Shown: one piece after another, positions 52,940 to 62,105 of the stretch
How positions within the stretch are numbered: position 1 is the stretch's first letter
Layout: each line of letters opens with the position of its first letter
Assembly (NCBI RefSeq): GCF_020194955.2
Contig: NZ_JAFCIY020000006.1
Coordinates: forward strand, 186,001-250,000
Reading direction: 5' to 3'
DNA length: 64,000 bases
From: Desulfuromonas sp. CSMB_57
GTDB taxonomy: Bacteria > Desulfobacterota > Desulfuromonadia > Desulfuromonadales > Syntrophotaleaceae
Position numbers and translations under genes: made by a program
Notes under the pieces: generated by a model
Database searches by the model: none
What the model was told of the DNA's origin: nothing
Seen by the model: only the letters and a program-made list of their open reading frames with translations

Positions 52940-53959
52940 CTACGGCCGCAGACTGCCGAAGTAATCCCGGTACCAGGCTACGAACCGGGCCACACCCTCT
53001 TCAATGCTGGTTGCCGGTCTGAAGCCGACATCCCGGTTCAGGTCATCCACATCGGCGTAGGTGGCCGGCACGTCCCCGGGCTGCATGGGCAGATAGTTTT
53101 TATCCGCCTTCCGGCCCAGAGCATTTTCCAGCACCTCGATGAGATGCAGCAATTCGACGGGGTTGTTATTGCCGATGTTGTAAAGCCGGTAAGGTGCGGC
53201 ACTGGTGCCGGGATCGGGATGATTGCCGTTCCATTGGGGATTGGGCGCCGCGGTATGATCCAGGGTGCGCACCACCCCTTCGACGATATCATCGATAAAG
53301 GTAAAATCCCGACGCATGTGCCCATGATTGAACACGTCGATGGGGCGCCCCTCCAGGATGGCCCGAGTGAACAGGAACAGGGCCATATCCGGACGCCCCC
53401 ACGGCCCGTAAACGGTAAAAAAGCGCAGCCCGGTCACCGGCAACCCGTACAGGTGCGCATAGGTGTGGGCCATGAGTTCATTGGCTTTTTTGCTGGCCGC
53501 ATAAAGGGAAACGGGATGATCGACATTGTCGTGGACCGAAAAAGGCATTCGGGTGCTGGCACCGTATACCGATGACGAAGACGCGTACACCAGGTGTTCG
53601 ACGCCGTTATGACGACAGCCCTCGAGAACATTCAGAAAACCGACCAGGTTGCTGTCCACATAGGCGTGGGGGTTCTGCAACGAGTAGCGCACTCCGGCCT
53701 GGGCGGCCAAATTGACCACCCGGTCGAACTTTTCCGAGGCAAACAGCTCGGCCATCGCGGACCGATCCGCGAGGTCCAGCCGCACAAACCGAAAGGCCGG
53801 TTGCTCCTGCAACCGGCGAAGGCGGGCTTCCTTGAGGCTGACGTCGTAATAGGTATTGAGGTTGTCCAACCCCACCACCTGGTCGCCCCGCCCGAGCAGG
53901 ACCTGGGAGAGATGAAAGCCGATAAAGCCGGCAGCGCCGGTTACGAGTATTTTAGCCAC
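52940..53959 (-). CDS. UDP-glucuronate 4-epimerase-like NAD-dependent epimerase
   Basis: 339 residues: [20 protein letters not shown] (NAD site), [40 protein letters not shown] (YxxxK), and [19 protein letters not shown], the combination typical of UDP-glucuronate 4-epimerases (CapI/LspL type). Start is GTG 53959 with GGAG seven bases upstream. With the neighbouring UDP-glucose dehydrogenase it would give UDP-galacturonate. A dTDP-glucose dehydratase is less likely because its DE motif after TDK is absent. Confidence 0.85.
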   Translation of the reverse strand: MAKILVTGAAGFIGFHLSQVLLGRGDQVVGLDNLNTYYDVSLKEARLRRLQEQPAFRFVRLDLADRSAMAELFASEKFDRVVNLAAQAGVRYSLQNPHAYVDSNLVGFLNVLEGCRHNGVEHLVYASSSSVYGASTRMPFSVHDNVDHPVSLYAASKKANELMAHTYAHLYGLPVTGLRFFTVYGPWGRPDMALFLFTRAILEGRPIDVFNHGHMRRDFTFIDDIVEGVVRTLDHTAAPNPQWNGNHPDPGTSAAPYRLYNIGNNNPVELLHLIEVLENALGRKADKNYLPMQPGDVPATYADVDDLNRDVGFRPATSIEEGVARFVAWYRDYFGSLRP

Positions 53960-54098
53960 AAGTCGACTCCTGAAGCTTTTCCATTGGTTGCCAACACCTC
54001 ACACTCTTTACCAAGCCGATGCCACCGGAAAGCAGGGCACGTTCCCCTAGGCCGGCGCCTTGCGTGGGAGCCATCCCCAGTCAGCAACAGCGCAGGTC

Positions 54099-55436
54099 TC
54101 AGCCGCGGCGGCCGATTCCCTGATATTCGAAACCGGACTGTTTGACCTGAACCGGTTCGTACTGATTGCGGCCATCGAAAATGATGGGTTGCCGCATAAT
54201 CTTGTGCATGGCATGGAAGTCAGGGGTCCGGAACGGTTTCCATTCCGTAACCAGCACCAGGGCGTCAACCCCTTGCAATGCATCATATTGGTGGCCGGCC
54301 AGCGTCAGGTCCCCCTGCTCGAACCACATTTGGGGCAACTGACGGCGGGCGGCGTCCATGGCCACCGGATCGTAGGCACGCACCTTGGCACCGGCACCGA
54401 TGAGTTCGTGCAACAGCGTCACGGCGGGGGCTTCCCGCAGATCATCCGTGCCGGGTTTGAAGGCCAGCCCCCAGAGACCGAAAGTCAGGCCGCTGAGATC
54501 GTGACCGAAGCGCCGGACAATTTTTTCGAACAACACGCGCCGCTGGCGCTGATTGCGCTCTTCCACGGAGCGCAGCAATTGGGGATCAAAGCGGCTGGCC
54601 TGCGCCAGGTGAATCAAGGCCTTGACGTCCTTGGGAAAACAGGACCCACCGTAACCGCAGCCGGGATAGATGAAGGAATAGCCGATACGACTGTCCGAAC
54701 CGATGCCGCGTCGAACATGTTCCACATCCACCCCCAACAGATCGCAGAGGTTGGCGATCTCGTTGATAAAGGATATCTTGGTGGCCAGCATGGCGTTGGC
54801 GGCGTATTTGGTCATTTCCGCGTCGCGCACCCCCATGTAGAGAGTACGATCACTGTTGCGGTTGAAAGGCGCATACAGCTGCCGCATGGTTTCCCGCGCC
54901 CGATCGCTGTCGGTGCCGACGATGATCCGATCCGGGCGCATGAAGTCCTCAATGGCCGCGCCTTCCTTGAGAAACTCGGGATTGCTGACCACATCGAACG
55001 CAACCTGCAGATTGCGGTCCTCAAGTTGGGCCTGGATGGCGGCACGGACTTTCTCCGCTGTGCCGACGGGAACCGTGGACTTGTCGACAATGACGGCATA
55101 GTTCTCCAGCAGGCGCCCAATCTCGCCCGCAACCCCCATCACCTGACTGAGATCGGCGCTGCCGTCGCCGTTGGCGGGCGTGCCGACGGCAATAAAAAAC
55201 ACCTGGCTGTCCGCCATGGCTTCCGCCAGTGAGCAGGTAAAGCGCAATCGCCCTTCCTTGACGTTGCGAATCACCATATCTTCCAACCCCGGTTCATAAA
55301 TAGGGATTCGTCCCTGGAGCATCTGCGCCACCTTGTCGGGATCGTTGTCGACACAGATGACGGTGTTGCCCATTTCCGCAAAGCAGGTGCCGGTGACCAG
55401 ACCGACGTAGCCGGTGCCAATGACAGTGAGGTTCAT
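54099..55436 (-). CDS. ugd: UDP-glucose 6-dehydrogenase
   Basis: Oxidises UDP-glucose to UDP-glucuronate with two NAD. 445 residues: VIGTGYVGLVTGTCFAEMGN (NAD site), VDKSTVPVGTAEKVR, SNPEFLKEGAAIEDFMRPDR and the catalytic GYGGSCFPKDVKAL with Cys at 266. AAGGA precedes the ATG. The GDP-mannose dehydrogenase relative cannot be fully excluded, but the epimerase next door supports UDP-glucose. Confidence 0.93.
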   Translation of the reverse strand: MNLTVIGTGYVGLVTGTCFAEMGNTVICVDNDPDKVAQMLQGRIPIYEPGLEDMVIRNVKEGRLRFTCSLAEAMADSQVFFIAVGTPANGDGSADLSQVMGVAGEIGRLLENYAVIVDKSTVPVGTAEKVRAAIQAQLEDRNLQVAFDVVSNPEFLKEGAAIEDFMRPDRIIVGTDSDRARETMRQLYAPFNRNSDRTLYMGVRDAEMTKYAANAMLATKISFINEIANLCDLLGVDVEHVRRGIGSDSRIGYSFIYPGCGYGGSCFPKDVKALIHLAQASRFDPQLLRSVEERNQRQRRVLFEKIVRRFGHDLSGLTFGLWGLAFKPGTDDLREAPAVTLLHELIGAGAKVRAYDPVAMDAARRQLPQMWFEQGDLTLAGHQYDALQGVDALVLVTEWKPFRTPDFHAMHKIMRQPIIFDGRNQYEPVQVKQSGFEYQGIGRRG

Positions 55437-55484
55437 GGATGGTTCCTTTGAAAAGAATCAGCTCGCCTGAAGGCGAAATGGGAC

Positions 55485-56285
55485 TTACGGATTGTAGGCT
55501 TGAGCTTTCGCCCGCCACCCTGCAATGGCGGTGGCTACACCGGTCGGCAGGGGATGGTCCTGAAAAACTTCGAGAGAACGAGGGAGATAACGCTTGAGAG
55601 CGCGGGAGCTGTGCCCGTCGCTGCCGAAGCAATCATAATGACCGGCGGCGAGATTGCGCAGAGCCTGGCTTTGCACCGGGCGACCATACCAACCCACCAG
55701 ACTGGAAAGGTTGCCCTGCATCAGGCATCCCATGCCCCGCAGGGAGGAACGCAAGCTGTCGTCCAGCAATGGCTCCCTGACCAAATTGAGGCTACGAAAA
55801 GGACGCAGGCGGCCGAGACGCTGACCAAGACGCTGCGCAAAGCCCGGAGGTTCGGACCAATCCAGCAGCGGGCAACGCTCGGGATGGGCCAGCATGGGGG
55901 TATAACCCTTGCGAACCAGTTTGAAAAGGCTTTCCTTGACCAATTCAGCATGGATCTGAATCGGCGCTTCGACCAACACCAACCGGGTCTTTCCCAAAGT
56001 CTGCAGCGGACCGATCCGATCCGGAAAAAAATCATCCAGATAGTATTCCATGCCGGGCCAGAGTCGCAGGGGAATGCCTGCCCTCTGCAACACCTGTTGC
56101 AGTTCGGCAACGGCCTTGACCACCTGCGTCGGGCTGGTCTCATAGGCACCTCGCATGCAATGCGGGGTGCAGTACACCTCCTTGAAGCCGCATTCGGCCA
56201 GCACCCGGGCCATGGCCACGGATTCATCGAGGGTGCCGGGGCCGTCGTCCAGGTTGGGCAGCAGGTGGCAATGCCAGTCAATCAT
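55485..56285 (-). CDS. PHP-type tyrosine-protein phosphatase (CpsB/CapC/YwqE family)
   Basis: 266 residues from ATG 56285. PHP metal sites: MIDWHCHLLPNLDDGP at the N-terminus (HxH), CTPHC, LAHPERCPLL, and GSDGHSS near the end. In this family the enzyme removes phosphate from the tyrosine cluster of its BY-kinase partner, and that kinase is the gene just upstream. The upstream in-frame extension to 56423 is not conserved. No strong ribosome-binding site is visible. Confidence 0.9.
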   Translation of the reverse strand: MIDWHCHLLPNLDDGPGTLDESVAMARVLAECGFKEVYCTPHCMRGAYETSPTQVVKAVAELQQVLQRAGIPLRLWPGMEYYLDDFFPDRIGPLQTLGKTRLVLVEAPIQIHAELVKESLFKLVRKGYTPMLAHPERCPLLDWSEPPGFAQRLGQRLGRLRPFRSLNLVREPLLDDSLRSSLRGMGCLMQGNLSSLVGWYGRPVQSQALRNLAAGHYDCFGSDGHSSRALKRYLPRSLEVFQDHPLPTGVATAIAGWRAKAQAYNP

Positions 56286-56382
56286 AGGGATAAAAGTACC
56301 AAAGGTGTGGCGCGGGCATGCCGAGCCGATAGGGGAAAAAGCGTACCCCGGCCGCTCCTTCCAAAAAACCGGAAAAAGCGCC

Positions 56383-56422
56383 TGCAAACTGCCTGAGGAA
56401 TGCTCCCCGCCGGCAGTTTGCA
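56383..56422 (-). terminator. Inverted repeat between the tyrosine kinase and phosphatase genes
   Basis: TGCAAACTGCC (56383-56393) and GGCAGTTTGCA (56412-56422), 11-bp perfect arms with an 18-nt loop, just past the kinase stop. On the minus strand TTTTT follows seven bases later, so partial termination could lower phosphatase levels. Confidence 0.5.
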
Positions 56423-56427
56423 AACAG

Positions 56428-58827
56428 TCATTTACGCCGGAACACGCGACTGAACAGATTGCGAACCCGGTTCATGGGTTCAATTTCGACCTGTTCGTCG
56501 CTGTAGTAGCCGTAACCATAACCGTATCCGTAACCATATCCACCATAACGGCCACCATAGTAGCCGGAGCCTTTATGGGCCTTGTCGTTGAACACCAACC
56601 CGACCAAGGGTGCACTGACATTACTCAGAATCTCCTTGACCCGGCGGGCGGCCTTTTGCGATACCGCGCCGACTTCCAGCATCCAGACCACCTGGTCGGC
56701 TACGGAGGTGAGCACGGTGGCGTCGGTCACCGCCAGCACCGGAGGCGCGTCCAACAGGATGATGTCATAACGGTCTCGCAGTTCGTCGATGAGGCTGTGC
56801 ATCCGATCCGAACCCAGCAACTCAGCCGGGTTGGGCGGGGTGGTCCCCGCCGGAAGGAAATCCAGCCGGAACAAACCGGTATGCCGGATCACGTCCTCCA
56901 CCTTAACGTCCCCGACCAGAACTTCGGTGAGGCCGTCACTGCGGGTGCCGCCGAACATGTCTTCCAGGGTCGGCTTGCGCAGGTCGCATCCCACCAGCAA
57001 TACCCGCTCACCGGTCTGGGCCAGAGTCACGGCCAGATTGCCGGAGAGAGTGGTTTTGCCTTCACCGGGAAATGCGCTGGTTACCAACAGCACCTTCTTT
57101 TCCCGACCAAGAGCCGAGAAATGCAGGGCGGTGCGCAGGCTGCGGAACGCCTCGGCGGCGGCGGATTTGGGTTTGAACTGGGCAATCAGAACGCGGCGTT
57201 TGGCGCGTTCGACAAACCTTTCGCGCCCCCGCTCCTCTTTGGAATCTTCCAGACCGATAAACGGGATGACCGACAACAGGGGCAAACCGAGCAGACGTTG
57301 CGCCGCCTCGCCATCCTTGAGGCTATCGTCCAGATAGTCGAAGAAAAAGGCCAGGCCGAGGCCGGCCATGACTCCCACCACCAGCCCCAACAGCAGGTTT
57401 TTCGCCTTTTGCGGCTTCACCGGACGATCCGGTTTTATGGCCGGATCGATGACATTGATGTTGCTGATGGTCGCGGCCCTGGCCAGCCGGGCTTCTTCAT
57501 GCTTTTGCAGCAAAAAGGTGTAGATATCGGCATTGACCTTGGCGCTCCGGGTCAAGCGGGCCAAATCCCGTTCGGCGGCCGGCAATTGCCGGGCCCGCTC
57601 TTCGTAGCCGGCCAATTCCGACTGCAGATCGCTGCTCTGGCGCTCCAACCCGGCCAGCAACTGACGATAGGTGGACAGCATTTTGTGCTGAATCTGGGAA
57701 ATCTGCCCCTGGATCATTTGCACTTCCGGATGCGCCTCGGTCAGATCGATGAGCAACCGCCGCTTTTCCACCTCAAGCTGGGCCAACCGCCCGGCCATGG
57801 AGGAGACCACCGGATCATCCATCAGCACGGCCGGAACATAGCTCTGCTGACGGGACATGGCTTCTTCCAGAGAGGCCACGGCAAATTGCGCCTGGCTGCG
57901 ACTCAGTTCGACGGCGGCGCGGCCTTTTTCCCGCTCGGTCATCAGTCCCAACAGGCTGGCCGCTTCGCTGCCCAACTCCACCACCCCCGCCGCCTGCTTA
58001 TAGTTTTCCAAATCCTTTTCAGCCGAATCCAGGTTTTCGCGTACGGTGGTCAACTGCTGAGCAATAAACTCCACCGACTTGTTCGCTTCCTGGGACTTGA
58101 GGGCGACGTTACGCTCCAGGTAAATTTCCGCCAGGGCATTGACCACCTGTTGGGCAACCAACGGATCGGTGTGCCGATAGGTTACCTCGATGATATTGGT
58201 TCCCTTGCCCACTTCGCTGGCCTTGATCCCATCGCGGAGCGCCTTCACAGGAGCCTGAAAAGGACGAATTTCCAGTTGCAACCGATCCCCTTGGGTGGCG
58301 GTCAGTTCGGCCACCAAAAGACTCAGGGGACCCTGCGCAAACAGTCTGCCGACCTGCCCCTCGCCCAGGTTGCGACCGTTGTTGTCCAGAACCTTGAAAC
58401 GGTTGGCGGCCACGACCTGCAACTCATAGTGCGGCTCCTCGGCGGTGGACACAAACTCCAGCAGTTTCAGGCTGCGTTCCTTGGGTGCGGTGATCTTCCA
58501 ATCAAGATGGAGCCGCCGGACGACCTCTTCCATGTTGGTACGTGAACGCAGAATTTCAATTTCCGTCTGTACCGGGTTCTCCCGGGTCAGGCCCAGATCG
58601 TCCAGCAGACCGGTCCCCTTGACCTTTTCGTCTCGGATATGCAGGGAGGTTTTGGCCTCGTAGAGAGGAGCGGCAAAGAAGGTATACAGGACCACAGCCA
58701 GGAAAACCCCGCCCAACCCCCAGAAAAAGGATTTGCGGCGCCGATACAGCACCTGCAGATAGTCCTGAAGATGGACCTCTTCACCCTCCAGGTAGTCCCG
58801 GCGGTCCGATTCGTTTACATATTCCAT
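56428..58827 (-). CDS. Polysaccharide biosynthesis BY-type tyrosine autokinase (Wzz + kinase)
   Basis: 799-residue inner-membrane copolymerase/kinase of the Wzc class. N-terminal Wzz domain with membrane helix (about 35-52), a long coiled-coil periplasmic region, a second helix near 470 (NLLLGLVVGVMAGLGLAFFF), and the cytoplasmic kinase: Walker A SAFPGEGKTTLSG (about 585), Walker A' VLLVGCDLRKP, Walker B DIILLDAPP. The C-terminal tail (about 752-775) is a Gly/Tyr run, the tyrosine cluster that is autophosphorylated. It controls chain length and export in this class; the matching exporter precedes it and the phosphatase follows it. Confidence 0.93.
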   Translation of the reverse strand: MEYVNESDRRDYLEGEEVHLQDYLQVLYRRRKSFFWGLGGVFLAVVLYTFFAAPLYEAKTSLHIRDEKVKGTGLLDDLGLTRENPVQTEIEILRSRTNMEEVVRRLHLDWKITAPKERSLKLLEFVSTAEEPHYELQVVAANRFKVLDNNGRNLGEGQVGRLFAQGPLSLLVAELTATQGDRLQLEIRPFQAPVKALRDGIKASEVGKGTNIIEVTYRHTDPLVAQQVVNALAEIYLERNVALKSQEANKSVEFIAQQLTTVRENLDSAEKDLENYKQAAGVVELGSEAASLLGLMTEREKGRAAVELSRSQAQFAVASLEEAMSRQQSYVPAVLMDDPVVSSMAGRLAQLEVEKRRLLIDLTEAHPEVQMIQGQISQIQHKMLSTYRQLLAGLERQSSDLQSELAGYEERARQLPAAERDLARLTRSAKVNADIYTFLLQKHEEARLARAATISNINVIDPAIKPDRPVKPQKAKNLLLGLVVGVMAGLGLAFFFDYLDDSLKDGEAAQRLLGLPLLSVIPFIGLEDSKEERGRERFVERAKRRVLIAQFKPKSAAAEAFRSLRTALHFSALGREKKVLLVTSAFPGEGKTTLSGNLAVTLAQTGERVLLVGCDLRKPTLEDMFGGTRSDGLTEVLVGDVKVEDVIRHTGLFRLDFLPAGTTPPNPAELLGSDRMHSLIDELRDRYDIILLDAPPVLAVTDATVLTSVADQVVWMLEVGAVSQKAARRVKEILSNVSAPLVGLVFNDKAHKGSGYYGGRYGGYGYGYGYGYGYYSDEQVEIEPMNRVRNLFSRVFRRK
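56501..56571 (-). repeat. Gly-Tyr codon repeat in the kinase tail
   Basis: Near-tandem GGT/GGA/GGC-TAT/TAC codons encode the kinase tail, including YGYGYGYGYGYY. In DNA it reads as imperfect hexanucleotide repeats, which could expand or contract by slippage in steps that keep frame. Confidence 0.75.
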
Positions 58828-58884
58828 GAATTCATCCCAAAAATAACGGCATTCGAGCGCGTCATGCCGCCCGGCGGCGCCCGG

Positions 58885-59967
58885 CTAATTGCGTTTCAGG
58901 TACTGGATCTGAACAAAGGGTTGCAACACGGCGCTGATGGCCTGCAGAGATGGCAGGATCTCCTGAATGGCCTGGTTCCAGGAACCGACCCGACTGCGTG
59001 GAACATACAGGATATCCCCCTCCATGAGGGCGAAGGGCATGGCCTGACCGCGCATGATTCGGTTCAAATCGACCACGATCAACTCGCCACGGGTCGGGGA
59101 CAGGGAGCGGATGATGCGCACATGACTCTCCTGGGCTCGCGCTTCCTGGATGCCGGCACTGGTCAGAGCCTGGGCGAGATTGAGACGACCGTTGGGCATG
59201 GCCACCGGTCCCGGTTTCTCGACGGCGCCGAAAACAAAAACATTCTGGTTGCGATCGTCGGGAACATAGATGACATCTTCGGCCTGCAGCCAGGTGTTCT
59301 GATCCCGATCGCCCTCCTGCAGCAATCGATAGATGTCCACCGCAATGGTCTGCCCGCTGCGGATCAGGCGCGCGCTGCGCAAGTTGGCGCTGTCCCGCAG
59401 ACCGTTGCCGAGGGCCAGACCCTCCACCAGGGACAGGGGTCGATCCATGTAATAGGTTCCGGGCGTGGTGAATTGACCGAGCAGGTACAGGGACTGGCTG
59501 CGGTAGTCGATCACTTCCACGATCACCCAGGGTTCCTGCAGATAGGTCCGGAAAGCCTTCTGCAGGCGGTTGCGCGCCTCATGGACGGTCAAGCCGGCGA
59601 CGGTCACCTCCCCGACCAGGGGCAAATGTACCCGCCCCTTACCATCCACGCGACTGCCGGCGATGCGATTGTTCCCACCGGCGGCGCCGGGACTGCTGAG
59701 ATCGGGATGGCCCTTGACGTTGATGAACAAAACATCGTTGGGACCGATGCGATAATCCTTTTCCGGTGCCGTCGTTACAGCTGCTGCGCCCAAGGCGACT
59801 TCGACCGACTCGTGTTCCAAAACCGCGGCGTGGCGGCCATCCTGAATGGAAAGAACGCTGCCTGGCGGCAGATCGGTAAAAGAACTGCAACCGGCAAGCA
59901 GCTGCAGAACACAGAAAACCCCGAGCCATCGTTTCCCGAATCGACTTGTTTGCATAGGGATGAGCAT
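58885..59967 (-). CDS. Wza-type outer-membrane polysaccharide export lipoprotein
   Basis: 360 residues with a lipoprotein signal ending LLAGC (Cys27), then the poly-export domain (DYRIGPNDVLFINVKGHPDL, about 71-90; SRVDGKGRVHLPLVGEVTVA) and SLBB-like repeats (SLYLLGQFTTPGTYYMDRPL, NVFVFGAVEKPGPVAMPNGR). This family forms the outer-membrane exit pore. The start is ATG 59967 or 59955; AAGGA is close to the first. First gene of the export group; the kinase follows by 57 bp. Confidence 0.92.
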   Translation of the reverse strand: MLIPMQTSRFGKRWLGVFCVLQLLAGCSSFTDLPPGSVLSIQDGRHAAVLEHESVEVALGAAAVTTAPEKDYRIGPNDVLFINVKGHPDLSSPGAAGGNNRIAGSRVDGKGRVHLPLVGEVTVAGLTVHEARNRLQKAFRTYLQEPWVIVEVIDYRSQSLYLLGQFTTPGTYYMDRPLSLVEGLALGNGLRDSANLRSARLIRSGQTIAVDIYRLLQEGDRDQNTWLQAEDVIYVPDDRNQNVFVFGAVEKPGPVAMPNGRLNLAQALTSAGIQEARAQESHVRIIRSLSPTRGELIVVDLNRIMRGQAMPFALMEGDILYVPRSRVGSWNQAIQEILPSLQAISAVLQPFVQIQYLKRN

Positions 59968-60027
59968 TTTCCTTCGGTGACATGAACGGCAGGCGAGGCG
60001 CCGGCCGGCAAGGTTATAGCTTTCGAA

Positions 60028-60050
60028 TGGAGGTGTTATAACACCCCTCC
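60028..60050. promoter_or_regulatory. Palindrome upstream of the polysaccharide export operon
   Basis: GGAGGTGTTATAACACCcCTCC: the 14-bp core GGTGTTATAACACC (60032-60045) is a perfect palindrome with flanking GGA/TCC support. It sits about 65 bp upstream of the export-lipoprotein ATG in an AT-richer stretch, a natural operator position. Confidence 0.45.
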
Positions 60051-60109
60051 CCTGAAATTACAATATTTAAATCAACTAATTCGGCACCCAACCGGGAACC
60101 TGATCGGCA

Positions 60110-60778
60110 CTAATTCCCCGCGGCGCCGCCCGGCTGCGCGACCCTCACCCAGATGGTCAATCCCGGGCGGGAATTGCCGATGCGACGGCCTTCCTCTTCG
60201 GCACCCGCCGGCTCGACGACGTCCATGGCTATGGCTGTCCAACAGTCGAGGGGCACCGTAACATGAGTGACGGCACCGCTGAAACGGGTGGCCTGCAAGA
60301 CATCCGGCCGGCCGCCAGGTGATATCGGAGTCTCATCGGAGACTTCCAGTTCCAGATCGACCTGGTGCCCCTGCAAGCGGGGGCGGAGGCGCAGCCCGCG
60401 GGTCATCTGCTGCAGCTCCACCTGTTGTGCATAATCACTCTGGAAGCCGCCTCCTGCCGACCAGAACGCAACATAGGGTTCCCGCCTGCCAATCAGCAAC
60501 CAGGCCTCCCGACCGGAGTTCACCCGCAGGGTCTGCATAACCTGCGGCCGGCGATTGCCGATCCGCCGGTCGCGGGAGATCCCTGCAAGGTTTTTGCCAC
60601 ATCCTGCCGCCGCTTCAATCCCATGAGCCTCGGCAGCGCCCATGGTTTGCACCACGCTGACCAGCAAGACCTCACCAAATGCTTCGGCAGGCGCCGCCGA
60701 CTCGGCACCGAGCGCCACCGACCAAACGGTCAGGGCGCCGCCCAAGAGAAGCAGCAGCCCGGCAAGCATCCGTATCAT
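60110..60778 (-). CDS. Secreted protein with a secretin-like core, function unknown
   Basis: 222 residues with a signal peptide (about 1-25, MLAGLLLLLGGALTVW). Residues about 75-150 read like the C-terminal beta domain of type II/III secretins: VNSGREAWLLIGRREPYVAF, then a Gly-rich spacer, then GLRLRPRLQGHQVDLELEVS, matching the order 'gene-end EA...IG..EPY ... GL.L.P...G..V.L.'. The usual N domains and the membrane lip of a secretin are missing, and the length is a third of a secretin. AAGGA precedes the ATG. It lies 34 bp after the glycosyltransferase stop, in one operon. No confident family name. Confidence 0.6.
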   Translation of the reverse strand: MIRMLAGLLLLLGGALTVWSVALGAESAAPAEAFGEVLLVSVVQTMGAAEAHGIEAAAGCGKNLAGISRDRRIGNRRPQVMQTLRVNSGREAWLLIGRREPYVAFWSAGGGFQSDYAQQVELQQMTRGLRLRPRLQGHQVDLELEVSDETPISPGGRPDVLQATRFSGAVTHVTVPLDCWTAIAMDVVEPAGAEEEGRRIGNSRPGLTIWVRVAQPGGAAGN

Positions 60779-60812
60779 GACAATTCCTTTCGCCCACAGG
60801 CCCCGACCACGG

Positions 60813-62006
60813 TCAATAGGTCCGCCCCTTCCAGGCTCCGCCGCGGCCGTAAACGAATCGACGGGCGGAATCCACGGTCATGAGGGTGTAGACCAGGCCA
60901 GCCAAGGGCAACAGGGCACTGAGAGCCCAAGGCAGCCGATACCAGCGTACCATGGGCATAAAGGTTCGGGTCATGATGCCCCAGGTGGCGGCGCCCGCCA
61001 GGCTCAGCCACAGGCAGGCCGTCCCATGGCCGGCCAAAGACAGCCAGATACCGCAGGCCAACGCCAGCGGCGGCCCCATAAAAAGCAACGCCATGCCAAG
61101 TACGGTGCCGCCGAGCAGGACCCACGAATGCCGCAACTGCACGAATGCGGTCCGAACCACCATGCGCCATACCGCGCCCAAGCCCTGACAGGGACGTCGA
61201 CTGACGACCTCCCGTGTAAAACCCAACCAGATGCGCCCGCCGCCGAGGCGGCCATGGTGCTTGATCAGTCTGCCCAGGGAACAGTCATCAATGAGGGCCC
61301 CCGCTATTTGCTCCAAACCACCGGCTCTTTGCAATGCGGAGCGTCGCACCAGAACGCACCCCCCGGCGGCACCGGCGGTACGGCGGCCACTGTCGGCCAC
61401 CCGCCGGAAGGGATACAGCATGGCGAAAAAATACACGAAGGCTGGAACCAGCAATCGCGCCCAGAACCCTTCGTAACGCAGCCAGGCCATGAGGGATACC
61501 AGATCGTAGTCTCCGGCGAGGGCTTGTGCCGCCAGGCGGCGCACGCTGTCCGGCGGGTGAGCGATGTCGGCATCGGTGAACAACAGCAATGGAGCACCGT
61601 TTTCAGCACTGGCCGCCACACCTTGCTGTAAAGCCCAGAGCTTGCCGGTCCAGCCCGCCGGCCGGTTGGCGGAACGAACCACAGTCAACTTATTGACCGC
61701 AGAAATGTTTGCAGCCAGATTATTGGCAACGGTTCCGGTGCCGTCCGTGCTGTGATCATCCACCAGGAGCACCCGCAAACGGCCCGGATAATCCTGGGAA
61801 AGCAGGGTAGTCAGGGTTTCCGGTAGGATGTCGGCCTCATCGCGCGCCGGAATCACCACGTCCACGGCCGGCCACAGGCCCGGGCCGGCATGCCTGCCTG
61901 CCGCCGGGAGGCGCGGAGCAATGTGCCAGAAGCGCCCGTGACCCAGCCAAAGGACCAGCCAGGCCGCCAGCGACATGAGGGACAGTACCGCAAAAACTAC
62001 CAGCAT
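60813..62006 (-). CDS. Family 2 glycosyltransferase, HpnB-like membrane protein
   Basis: 397 residues from ATG 62006 (GGAG eight bases upstream). N-terminal membrane helix, then the GT-A core: DVVIPARDEADILPETL, VLLVDDHSTDGT, LLFTDADIAHPP (DxD), ALIDDCSLGR (catalytic acid region) and FVQLRHSWVLL, followed by several membrane helices. This architecture matches HpnB, a hopanoid-linked glycosyltransferase, but no other hopanoid gene is in the window, so the acceptor is open and a role in the neighbouring polysaccharide locus is possible. Confidence 0.85.
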   Translation of the reverse strand: MLVVFAVLSLMSLAAWLVLWLGHGRFWHIAPRLPAAGRHAGPGLWPAVDVVIPARDEADILPETLTTLLSQDYPGRLRVLLVDDHSTDGTGTVANNLAANISAVNKLTVVRSANRPAGWTGKLWALQQGVAASAENGAPLLLFTDADIAHPPDSVRRLAAQALAGDYDLVSLMAWLRYEGFWARLLVPAFVYFFAMLYPFRRVADSGRRTAGAAGGCVLVRRSALQRAGGLEQIAGALIDDCSLGRLIKHHGRLGGGRIWLGFTREVVSRRPCQGLGAVWRMVVRTAFVQLRHSWVLLGGTVLGMALLFMGPPLALACGIWLSLAGHGTACLWLSLAGAATWGIMTRTFMPMVRWYRLPWALSALLPLAGLVYTLMTVDSARRFVYGRGGAWKGRTY

Positions 62007-62054
62007 TTTCTCAACTCCATGTGCAAGACACTGAAAAAACAATATAAACAGACC

Positions 62055-62105
62055 GATGCCGGCAACCGGAGCCGGCGTCGAACAAATCGCGGCCGGTTGC
62101 CGGCC
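62055..62105 (-). terminator. Two GC-rich hairpins before the glycosyltransferase gene
   Basis: GATGCCGGC / GCCGGCGTC (62055-62079) and GGCCGG-ttg-CCGGCC (62091-62105). On the minus strand they are followed by GTTTATATTGTTTTTT, so they may end transcripts coming from the nicotinamidase gene. The rest of the 62007-62359 gap shows no gene. Confidence 0.5.

Noticed and set aside
56155-58545. A 796-codon plus-strand frame
   Set aside because: Antisense to the BY-kinase, whose Walker motifs are plain on the minus strand.
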